7,095 nt of DNA from Erysipelothrix sp. UBA3377 (GTDB lineage: Bacteria; Bacillota_I; Bacilli_A; Erysipelotrichales; Erysipelotrichaceae). Numbering within the stretch: position 1 is the stretch's first letter; each line of letters begins with the position of its first letter. Made by a program: the position numbers and the translations under genes. This document shows, in pieces, positions 1 to 5,912 of this stretch. The notes below the pieces were generated by a model. The model was not told the origin of the DNA. It was given only the letters and a program-made list of their open reading frames with translations, and made no database searches. The DNA is taken from assembly GCA_002359085.1 (NCBI GenBank), contig DEQB01000001.1, forward strand, positions 13,227 to 20,321, given 5' to 3'.

Positions 1-2
1 AA

Positions 3-242
3 GAACAATTTGCGAAAGTTGAAAAAGAAATCACATTGAGAACCATTGACCGTGCATGGGTTGATCACATTGATACGATGAGCAAACTAAGAGAGGGTAT
101 TCACTTACGTTCTTATGCTCAAGACAAACCACTTCAAGCTTATATTGAAGAGGGTTTCCAAATGTTTGAAGATATGATGGCTGTAATCTCATCACAAACC
201 ATTAACTTTATGATGAGGGTTAATATTAAACACAACAACTAA
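3..242 (+). CDS. secA: SecA preprotein translocase ATPase, C-terminal end (5' partial)
   Basis: This is the last 79 residues of SecA, the cytoplasmic motor ATPase that pushes unfolded preproteins through SecYEG. The reading frame is open from base 3 and ends at TAA 240-242; the start lies upstream of the window. The visible part is the end of the helical scaffold/wing region, recognised by the conserved runs LRTIDRAWVDHID, LREGIHLRSYAQ and the PLQAYIEEGFQMFE segment. After the last helix the protein stops within about 15 residues (RVNIKHNN). Many SecA proteins continue with a flexible linker and a CxCxSGxxxxxCC zinc-binding motif that contacts SecB or ribosomes; none is present before the stop, so this is a naturally short SecA. 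The stop codon overlaps the prfB ribosome site, suggesting co-transcription with prfB. The family call is very secure. Confidence 0.97.
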   Translation, partial: EQFAKVEKEITLRTIDRAWVDHIDTMSKLREGIHLRSYAQDKPLQAYIEEGFQMFEDMMAVISSQTINFMMRVNIKHNN

Positions 243-249
243 GGTGGTG
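241..249 (+). promoter_or_regulatory. Ribosome binding site of prfB
   Basis: AAGGTGGTG lies six bases before a TTG codon at 256. It is the only well-placed Shine-Dalgarno sequence in the secA-prfB gap and decides the TTG start. It begins inside the secA stop codon, so SecA translation ends right at this site. Confidence 0.75.
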
Positions 250-255
250 AATTTT

Positions 256-1357
256 TTGGAGTTATATGAAATTGGAAATATGGTGACTTACCATGTTGAT
301 GAACTGAAAAAGTTAGGTGATTCACTTTGACTTAGATCGTAAGCGAAGTGAAATTAAAGAAAAAGAACAAGAAATGTTGGATCCGGGTTTTTGGGATGAT
401 CATAAGACATCTCAAGCCCTTATCCAAAGTTTAAATCAATTAAAGAAGATCGTGGAGACCCATGAATCTTTGAGTGAGCGATTTGAGTTTGCTCAGGAAA
501 GTTATGAGTTTCTAAAGGAAGAGTATGATACGGAGTTTTATAATTCATTGGTTGAAGAAATCGGTGAACTACAAGAGGCTTACGATTCTTTCTCTGTCTT
601 GGTTTTATTAAATCAAGACTACGACCAAAAAAATGCGATTATAGAGATTCATCCTGGAGCTGGGGGTACTGAGAGTCAGGACTTCGCTCAAATGTTGTAT
701 CGCATGTATACACGTTATGCGCAACAACATGACTATAAAATTGCGGTCTTGGACTACTTAGATGGTGAAGAAGCAGGTCTTAAATCTGTGAGTTTTTCTG
801 TGAGTGGTGCTTTCGCATACGGGTATTTAAAAGCTGAAAAGGGTGTTCACCGTTTGGTGAGAATCAGTCCTTTTGATTCTTCAGGTAGAAGACACACTTC
901 TTTTGTGTCTGTTGAAGTATCACCAGAGTTTGATGATACCGTTGAAATTGTGGTCAATCCAGAAGATATCGTGGTGGATACGATGCGTGCAAGTGGGGCT
1001 GGAGGCCAGCACATTAATAAAACTGACTCCGCAGTCCGTATTACCCATAAAGCATCGGGTATTGTGGTGACGTGCCAATCGGGACGGTCCCAAATCCAAA
1101 ACCGTGAAGAAGCCATGCGTATGTTGAAGAGTAAACTGTATCAATTGGAAATTGAGAATAAAGAAAAACAAATGAAGGCCCTTAAAGGGGACCAAAAATC
1201 TATCGAATGGGGTTCTCAAATTCGTTCTTATGTGATGCACCCATATTCAATGGTCAAAGATCACAGAACCAGTTTTGAGACCAGTCAAGTGGATTCAGTT
1301 TTAGATGGTGATTTAGACGGGTTTATTGAAGCATATTTAAAAACGAATGTGGGGTAA
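256..1357 (+). CDS. prfB: Peptide chain release factor 2 (RF2), with programmed +1 frameshift
   Basis: RF2 reads UGA and UAA stop codons in the ribosomal A site and triggers release of the finished protein. The coding sequence is in two parts: 256-327 (24 codons, TTG start, beginning MELYEIGNMV), then a +1 shift at CTT TGA C, then 329-1357 ending in TAA. The joined protein has 366 residues, the usual RF2 length. In joined numbering the UGA-recognising tripeptide SPF is at about 204-206 and the catalytic GGQ loop at 249-251, within GAGGQHINKTDSAVR. The N-terminal helical domain is followed by the PCRF domain with HPGAGGTESQDFA. SPF rather than PxT marks RF2, not RF1. Reading only the downstream frame from GTG 317 would drop the N-terminal helix and is not the native start. 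The gene sits between secA and a YitT-family gene, the order known from Bacillus. Confidence 0.97.
315..331 (+). promoter_or_regulatory. RF2 autoregulatory +1 frameshift site (CTT TGA C)
   Basis: The zero frame from TTG 256 reaches CTT (325-327) followed by an in-frame TGA (328-330) and C (331). This is the classic RF2 slip site: when RF2 is scarce the ribosome pauses at the poor UGA-C stop, tRNA-Leu slips from CUU to UUU, and translation continues as GAC TTA GAT. An internal Shine-Dalgarno-like stimulator, AGGTGAT (315-321), matches seven bases of the consensus complementary to the 16S rRNA 3' end and leaves three bases before CTT. Known biology: this is a negative feedback loop on RF2 amount. 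The match of slip codon, stop, following C and protein homology on both sides makes the call firm. Confidence 0.95.
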
Positions 1358-1363
1358 GAAAAT

Positions 1364-2206
1364 ATGAATATTAAAAAGCTTTTGTTTGAAGTTTTATCAA
1401 TTCTTTTGGGTAATCTTTTATTGGCATTTGCAGTTTCATATTTTATCATTCCCAATCATATTTTATCAGGAGGAGTAGCTGGTGTCGCAATTGCACTGTC
1501 TCCTCTTTTGCATGTTGATATTCAAACCATTATAACTGCTATGATGATTATATGGTTTGTGATGGGGACCATTTTTTTGGGGAAGGGATTTGGAATTAAA
1601 ACCATTGGAAGTACGCTGCTTTATCCAGTTTTAATTGCTATTATGAGTCGATATCCATTGAATTTGGAAATTGAACCCATCTTGGCTTCAATCTATGGCG
1701 GTATCATTTGTGGTATTGGGATGGGTATTGTGTTTAGAGTTGGCGCAAGTACCGGAGGTATGGATATTCCGCCTTTAATATTGGGTAAATATACAAAGAT
1801 TAAAACCCATATATGGATTTTTGTGATTGATGGATTAACAATTGTTTTAGGGATTACCACCTATGGATTAAACAGTGCCCTAATCGGATTGATATCTGCC
1901 TATACTGCATCGAAAATGATCAATGCAGTTCAAACTTTGAGTGGTGTATCTACCAAACAGGTTTTTATAATTACAGATAAAATTGATGAAGTTTTAGAAG
2001 AAATTTTAATTTCAATTGATCGTGGCGCTACTCTTTTGGATGGCTATGGTGGTTACACAAAAGAGAAAAGAAAGATTATCATGACGGTACTGTTGACGGA
2101 CCAATATGCGCAACTTGAGAAAAAAGTTAAGGAAATTGATCATGAAGCCTTCTTGATTGTCTCGGATGCAACCGAGGTTCACGGAAACGGATTCTACCGC
2201 GTATAG
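1364..2206 (+). CDS. YitT family membrane protein (DUF161 + DUF2179)
   Basis: This 280-residue integral membrane protein is of the YitT family, whose molecular function is not established. The N-terminal two thirds is strongly hydrophobic, with likely membrane segments near residues 5-29, 36-51, 55-72, 80-95, 107-127 and 150-180. The glycine-rich stretches SGGVAGVAIAL (35-45) and RVGASTGGMDI (125-135) are typical of the family. The C-terminal soluble part (about 196-280) is the DUF2179 domain, with RGATLLDGYGGYT (220-232) and the closing GNGFYRV. ATG 1364 follows the prfB stop by six bases; its ribosome site is weak (GGGG at 1351-1354), so translation may depend on coupling to prfB. In B. subtilis the related yvjA occupies the same position between prfB and ftsE, so this is probably its counterpart. 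It ends in TAG. The family is sure; the role is unknown. Confidence 0.92.
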   Translation: MNIKKLLFEVLSILLGNLLLAFAVSYFIIPNHILSGGVAGVAIALSPLLHVDIQTIITAMMIIWFVMGTIFLGKGFGIKTIGSTLLYPVLIAIMSRYPLNLEIEPILASIYGGIICGIGMGIVFRVGASTGGMDIPPLILGKYTKIKTHIWIFVIDGLTIVLGITTYGLNSALIGLISAYTASKMINAVQTLSGVSTKQVFIITDKIDEVLEEILISIDRGATLLDGYGGYTKEKRKIIMTVLLTDQYAQLEKKVKEIDHEAFLIVSDATEVHGNGFYRV

Positions 2207-2231
2207 TTTCACCAAAACTTCAAACATATTG

Positions 2232-2240
2232 TGTTATAAT
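2232..2240 (+). promoter_or_regulatory. Extended -10 promoter for ftsEX-M23 unit
   Basis: TGTTATAAT is a perfect extended -10 element (TGn plus TATAAT), located between the yitT stop and ftsE. I see no good -35 at 16-18 bases upstream, which is tolerable for an extended -10. Transcription would start near 2247, giving a leader of only about 20 bases that begins almost at the ftsE ribosome site. No terminator separates yitT from ftsE, so readthrough from upstream may add to this promoter. Confidence 0.6.
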
Positions 2241-2247
2241 TGACATT

Positions 2248-2256
2248 GAGGAAGGA
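2248..2256 (+). promoter_or_regulatory. Ribosome binding site of ftsE
   Basis: GAGGAAGGA is followed by several possible starts. The in-frame TTG 2267 is 10 bases from the end of AAGGA, equivalent to about 8 from a full AGGAGG. ATG 2263 is closer (6 bases) but out of frame, opening a 12-codon frame that ends at TAA 2299-2301. Confidence 0.6.
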
Positions 2257-2266
2257 TGTGGCATGT

Positions 2267-2959
2267 TTGTTATTGATGCGAAATGTTTCGAAACAATATA
2301 AAAATGGCGTAAATGCGCTCCACTCCATCGATTTAGAAGTAAATCAAAGTGAGTTTGTGTATATTATTGGGCCCACTGGTTCCGGTAAATCAACCCTGAT
2401 AAAGATATTAGATGGCGAAGAAAAGCCTTCTAAAGGTGAAGTCGTTGTTAGTGGTTTTAATGTTGGAAAACTAAGACATTCAAAAGTACCCCATTATAGA
2501 AGACATATTGGTGTAGTTTTTCAAGACTTTAAATTGTTAGAATCTAAAACAGTATTTGAAAATGTTGCGTTTGCTTTGGAGGTGGTGAATACACCCCGTC
2601 ATAAATTGAGAAAACGTGTACGTGAAGTATTGCGACTGGTCGACCTTACAGAAAAGGGCCAGTCTTTTCCACGTGAATTGTCTGGAGGACAGCAACAACG
2701 TGTGGCGATCGCAAGAGCCATTGCGAATCAACCGAAGCTTTTAATTGCGGATGAGCCGACAGGAAACTTAGATCCTGAAAAATCAATTGAAATCATCAGG
2801 CTTTTAGAAAGAATCAACGCAGAAGAGGAAACCACAATTTTAATGGTGACCCACGATGTCGATCTTGTGAACAATCACAAGAAACGTACCATCGCTTTGG
2901 ACCAAGGATATTTGGTTGCTGACTTAGCACAGGGAGGATATATTAGTAGAAATGAATAG
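2267..2959 (+). CDS. ftsE: Cell division ATP-binding protein FtsE
   Basis: FtsE is the cytoplasmic ATPase of the FtsE-FtsX complex, an ABC-type machine that does not transport a solute but transmits ATP-driven shape changes through FtsX to cell-wall hydrolases outside the cell. From the chosen start the protein has 230 residues, close to the usual 220-230. All ABC motifs are present: Walker A GPTGSGKS (35-42), Q-loop Q86 in VFQDFKLL, signature LSGGQQQR (138-145), Walker B LLIADEP (158-164) with catalytic E163, and switch H196 in MVTHD. The start was set at TTG 2267 (MLLMRNVSKQY) because it fits the common FtsE beginning (M-x-x-M-x-N-V-S) and a GAGGAAGGA site upstream. The frame is open upstream to 2240 or earlier, but that TTG lies within the -10 box; ATG 2276 is a further alternative. 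The gene ends in TAG, overlapping ftsX by 8 bases. Confidence 0.95.
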   Translation: MLLMRNVSKQYKNGVNALHSIDLEVNQSEFVYIIGPTGSGKSTLIKILDGEEKPSKGEVVVSGFNVGKLRHSKVPHYRRHIGVVFQDFKLLESKTVFENVAFALEVVNTPRHKLRKRVREVLRLVDLTEKGQSFPRELSGGQQQRVAIARAIANQPKLLIADEPTGNLDPEKSIEIIRLLERINAEEETTILMVTHDVDLVNNHKKRTIALDQGYLVADLAQGGYISRNE

Positions 2960-3848
2960 AATTATACGACACTTAAAAGATGGATTTTTAGGCGTATTTC
3001 GTCATTTCGCACTTTCGTTTTCGAGTATTTCCTCGATGACGGTAATGTTACTCTTGATGGCTGTATTTATGCTTTTAAATGAAAACCTGGTTCAAGTGAC
3101 ACAGGAAATTGAAGAGAATGTGGCGCTGTATATTCAAATCACAGACGGCACTGAACAGGAAGATATTAATATACTTCAACAGGATGTAAAAAACATCAGT
3201 GGCATACTCCAAGTTAGGTTTTCAAGTAAAGAAGATGAATTGGACTACTTCATTGCATCCAGTGGAGAAGAAGGCGAAAGTCTATATGGTGGATTTAGAG
3301 GAGATGAGAATCCGTTCTTAGATGTTCTGATCGCCAATGTAAGATCGGGCAGTAATGTGAAAACATTATCTGACAATCTATCAACACTCGATAACGTATT
3401 TAAAGTAAGTTATGGTGGTGATGGTACTCAGACTCTAATTGATGTGATGAGCCAAGTGCGAGATATTGGATTTGTATTTGTAATTGTATTGAGTGCTGTT
3501 GCAGTATTCTTAATCGCAAATACGATCAGCGCTACGATACATTCAAGACAAGAAGAAATATCTATTATGAGAACCGTGGGTGCAACCAATTGGTATATCA
3601 GATGGCCCTTTGTGATTGAAGGGATGATTATTGGTCTTTTGGGATCAGTGGTTCCAGTATTACTCACGATCTTTGGATATAGTAAATTTTATGAAATACA
3701 AAACGCTTCCTTGGGAGGCATGTTTAAATTGGTACCTGCAGAACCCTTAGTTTGGGAAGTCGTTGGTATCTTGGTTCTTACCGGTGCCGTAGTAGGGGCG
3801 TTTGGAAGTTTAATCACCGTTAGCAGGAGGTTAAGATGGACAAGATAA
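2952..3848 (+). CDS. ftsX: Cell division permease-like protein FtsX
   Basis: FtsX is the membrane subunit that pairs with FtsE and activates peptidoglycan hydrolases through its outer loops. The 298-residue protein has the standard layout: a cytoplasmic N-terminus, membrane segment 1 (about 22-43), a large outer domain (about 44-170), segment 2 (172-193), a cytoplasmic loop with the hallmark HSRQEEISIMRTVGATNWY (197-215) leading into IRWPFVIEG, segment 3 (222-243), an outer loop, and segment 4 (268-290). The basic tail SRRLRWTR is on the cytoplasmic side. ATG 2952 overlaps the ftsE end by 8 bases. The nearest AGGGAGG (2931-2937) is 14 bases away, rather far, so translation probably relies on coupling to ftsE. 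The last 13 bases overlap the start of the M23 gene. Confidence 0.96.
   Translation: MNRIIRHLKDGFLGVFRHFALSFSSISSMTVMLLLMAVFMLLNENLVQVTQEIEENVALYIQITDGTEQEDINILQQDVKNISGILQVRFSSKEDELDYFIASSGEEGESLYGGFRGDENPFLDVLIANVRSGSNVKTLSDNLSTLDNVFKVSYGGDGTQTLIDVMSQVRDIGFVFVIVLSAVAVFLIANTISATIHSRQEEISIMRTVGATNWYIRWPFVIEGMIIGLLGSVVPVLLTIFGYSKFYEIQNASLGGMFKLVPAEPLVWEVVGILVLTGAVVGAFGSLITVSRRLRWTR
3825..3830 (+). promoter_or_regulatory. Ribosome binding site of the M23 peptidase gene, inside ftsX
   Basis: A perfect AGGAGG, five bases before ATG 3836, is embedded in the last codons of ftsX, where it encodes two arginines. It fixes the start of the secreted peptidase and couples its translation to FtsX. Confidence 0.85.
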
Positions 3849-5230
3849 TTAAAAATACTGGAATATTCTTTGTGATTGCATTGCTCGTATCTTCAATGTT
3901 TATGCCTGTTTACTCAGACAATGACTATAGTGATACGAAGAAATGGGATAAGATTTGTGAGACTTATAAAAGTTATGAAGAAAACAAAGCGTCTTGTGAC
4001 GCTTATGCCCAATATTTGAAAGATAAGGGTAAAGAATTAGATAAAGAAATTGCGGATTTAAAAAAGAACATCAATGATATTACTGGAAGTATTAAAGAAG
4101 ATGAGAAAATCATCACTGAAACTGCCATTAAAATTGAAGATATTAATGATGAGATCGCGGGATATAAACGTGAAATCGCAGTCCTTGAAAATGATATTGT
4201 GCGTCTTGATGATCAAATTGCAGAAAGACAACTCACCATTGACGAGAAGACTGAAACCGCAAATAACTACATGGTGAGTGTTCAACCCAATACGAGATTG
4301 AATGCTTTTGTTGAATTCATATTTGGAGCCACTGACTTTGCGGATGTATCGCGCAGGGTTGAAGGCATGAATATGATCAACAATAAAAACCAGGAAAACA
4401 TTCGTGAATTGAATGAACAGAAATTGGTTTTAGAAGAAGAAAAATTGGAAACGGAATTCAAAAAGAAATCTGTGGATACCTTAATCACGCGCCAGGAAGA
4501 ACGCCTCGCATATCAAGAAGAGTTGCGTGCTATTTCACAGGAACGTATTCGTATCTTAAGAGCGCAATACCAAGAAGTATTGAATGCTCAAAAAGCGGCT
4601 GAAGAAGAAAAAAAATTGGCCGCAAGCTATATATCCAATATCGGTAGTATCCATGTTGATACATCCGTCGGTGGTTTACTCAAACCCATTCAAAATGGTT
4701 CATACTGGATCAGTGCCAGACCCTGGTATTATTCAGGGGGTGCAAAACACTTGGGTGTTGACTTAGCCGCAAGCATTGGAACTGCAATGGTTGCTCCAGC
4801 CAATGGAATTGTGATTGCTACCTATGGTAGTTGTCCAACCTATGGTTCACTCTCCAGTGGGTGTGGTATGGGATATGGAAACTATATCGTCATGATTGTA
4901 TCTGCAAATAACACAACCTATGGTGTGTTGTATGCCCACCTTCAAAATGGTGGTGTCAATGTGGGTGTTGGACAAACAATATCCCAAGGTCAAGTGATAG
5001 GTCGTGTTGGAAGTTCAGGTGGATCAACGGGTCCTCACTTACACGTCGAACTGTTCTATTTGGGATCGGCCAGTGTATCTGAAGCCTACAACAATTGGTA
5101 TAACGGTGCGCGTAATATTCAGTTTGGATTGGGTGGTTCTCAATCACCTTCTGAATACAGTAATCGCTGCGAAGTTAAGGGAATGATTGCGCCTTGTCGT
5201 ATTAATTCCGCATCTTATTGGGGATTTTAA
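3836..5230 (+). CDS. Secreted coiled-coil M23 metallopeptidase, probable FtsEX-activated cell-wall hydrolase
   Basis: This 464-residue exported protein probably cuts peptidoglycan cross-bridges or stem peptides under FtsEX control. Residues 1-27 look like a signal peptide (KIIKN, hydrophobic 9-25, possible cleavage after VYS). Residues about 56-145 and 180-262 are long charged helices forming a coiled-coil hairpin; the turn (151-178) holds LNAFVEFIFGATDFADVSRRVEGM, like the LLG-x-x-x-F-x-D-x-x-x-R stretch of PcsB/CwlO-type proteins. The M23 (LytM) domain spans about 285-425 with all expected residues: H305 and D309 (HLGVD), H368 (YAHLQ), and H401 and H403 (GPHLHVE). It is therefore predicted active, unlike degenerate EnvC. 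Six cysteines (41, 54, 333, 343, 445, 454) could form three local disulfides. A 40-residue tail follows the domain. It overlaps ftsX by 13 bases and is followed by a terminator. The exact bond cut is not known. Confidence 0.92.
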   Translation: MDKIIKNTGIFFVIALLVSSMFMPVYSDNDYSDTKKWDKICETYKSYEENKASCDAYAQYLKDKGKELDKEIADLKKNINDITGSIKEDEKIITETAIKIEDINDEIAGYKREIAVLENDIVRLDDQIAERQLTIDEKTETANNYMVSVQPNTRLNAFVEFIFGATDFADVSRRVEGMNMINNKNQENIRELNEQKLVLEEEKLETEFKKKSVDTLITRQEERLAYQEELRAISQERIRILRAQYQEVLNAQKAAEEEKKLAASYISNIGSIHVDTSVGGLLKPIQNGSYWISARPWYYSGGAKHLGVDLAASIGTAMVAPANGIVIATYGSCPTYGSLSSGCGMGYGNYIVMIVSANNTTYGVLYAHLQNGGVNVGVGQTISQGQVIGRVGSSGGSTGPHLHVELFYLGSASVSEAYNNWYNGARNIQFGLGGSQSPSEYSNRCEVKGMIAPCRINSASYWGF

Positions 5231-5235
5231 AATAT

Positions 5236-5270
5236 AAATACCAGACCTTATTGGGATCTGGTATTTTTTT
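5236..5270. terminator. Intrinsic terminator, probably bidirectional
   Basis: A 10-bp perfect stem (AAATACCAGA 5236-5245, TCTGGTATTT 5257-5266) can extend inward by CC/GG with one bulged A, leaving a TTATTG loop. Seven Ts (5264-5270) follow on the plus strand, six bases beyond the M23 stop. Read on the minus strand, the same stem is followed by a weaker TTTATATTTT run, so it could also end the convergent LOG gene. Confidence 0.9.
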
Positions 5271-5286
5271 GTATAGATTCATTTTT

Positions 5287-5823
5287 TTAAATGAGATTGG
5301 ATTCCATCAGTGCTTCAATTGAATCAAAGAAATGAATATCCTTAAAGTCTTTTTCTGATATGAAGCCTTGTTCAAAAGCATTCTCAAGATAATCTTGAAT
5401 TCCTTTATAAAAGTTATCAATGTTGATAAAACAAAATGGCTTGGTATGAATCCCAATTTGACGAGCGGTAATAATCTCAAAGATTTCTTCCATCGATCCA
5501 CACCCACCGGGCATGGTAATGAATACATCACCCATTTCTTGAAGCAGTGCTTTTCTTTCATGCATGTCTTTTACAATAAATGTTTCCGTAATACCTGGAT
5601 GTAGGATTTCTTTATCAGAAAGGACTTTCGGCATAATCCCGATGACCTTGCCATTTTTATTGAGGGCTGCATCCGCCAATATACCCATGGTACCGACCTG
5701 TGCACCTCCATATATTAAGGTGTTATGATTGTTTGCGATGGCTTCGCCAAGCGCTTTAACTGCTTCTATGTAAATTGGATCTTTGGGTAATCTTGAACCC
5801 AAGAATACTGTAATATTTTTCAT
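5287..5823 (-). CDS. LOG family protein (TIGR00730 type), probable nucleoside 5'-monophosphate phosphoribohydrolase
   Basis: This is a Rossmann-fold protein of the LOG family (Lonely Guy). Characterised members split the N-glycosidic bond of cytokinin-riboside monophosphates or AMP, releasing base and ribose 5-phosphate; the bacterial substrate is often unknown. The 178-residue protein is normal size. It shows the nucleotide-binding GGAQVGTMG (39-47), the conserved arginine in MHERK (R90) and the hallmark PGGCGSMEE (105-113), here with GS in place of the commoner GT. ATG 5823 was chosen because a GGAGG (5829-5833, minus strand) sits five bases upstream and the protein then begins MKNITVFLGSR, as in relatives; the frame is open 21 codons further but that part is promoter DNA. 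It is transcribed against the surrounding genes, convergent with the M23 gene and divergent from the S41 peptidase gene. It ends in TAA. Confidence 0.93.
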   Translation of the reverse strand: MKNITVFLGSRLPKDPIYIEAVKALGEAIANNHNTLIYGGAQVGTMGILADAALNKNGKVIGIMPKVLSDKEILHPGITETFIVKDMHERKALLQEMGDVFITMPGGCGSMEEIFEIITARQIGIHTKPFCFINIDNFYKGIQDYLENAFEQGFISEKDFKDIHFFDSIEALMESNLI

Positions 5824-5912
5824 CGTTTCCTCCGTTTTGTAAAGTGTACCATATTTTTGTTGATATAGTGTATAATAAAAGTACATGAAATTTTAAGAAA
5901 AGGGCGATAGAT
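5824..5912. promoter_or_regulatory. Divergent intergenic promoter region (LOG gene / S41 peptidase gene)
   Basis: These 89 bases must hold promoters in both directions. On the plus strand a perfect TATAAT (5871-5876) would start transcription near 5883, about 30 bases before the S41 ATG; no clear TTGACA-like box lies at the right distance upstream. On the minus strand only a weak -10 candidate is visible (TACACT, 5848-5843). Ribosome sites are AGGG (5901-5904) for the peptidase and GGAGG (5829-5833, minus) for the LOG gene. I see no inverted repeat suggesting an operator. Confidence 0.5.

Noticed and set aside
847..1240. Two minus-strand frames opposite prfB
   Set aside because: They are shadows of the GGQ/SPF coding region, which is plainly RF2.
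317..1357. prfB as a simple unshifted gene starting at GTG 317
   Set aside because: It lacks the N-terminal helix and has no proper ribosome site of its own; the upstream frame from TTG 256 encodes that helix and meets the classic CTT TGA C switch.
2240..2266. Longer FtsE starting at TTG 2240 or GTG 2258
   Set aside because: TTG 2240 overlaps the last base of the TATAAT box and has no ribosome site; GTG 2258 is only one base after the Shine-Dalgarno sequence. The extra residues do not resemble FtsE N-termini.
5824..5886. N-terminal extension of the LOG protein by 21 residues
   Set aside because: The added residues are low-complexity Tyr/Lys-rich, have no ribosome site, and lie in promoter DNA. 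ATG 5823 has a perfect GGAGG five bases upstream.
5885..5896. ATG 5885 as an upstream start or leader peptide for the S41 gene
   Set aside because: It encodes only three codons before TAA, has no ribosome site, and falls at the predicted transcript start.
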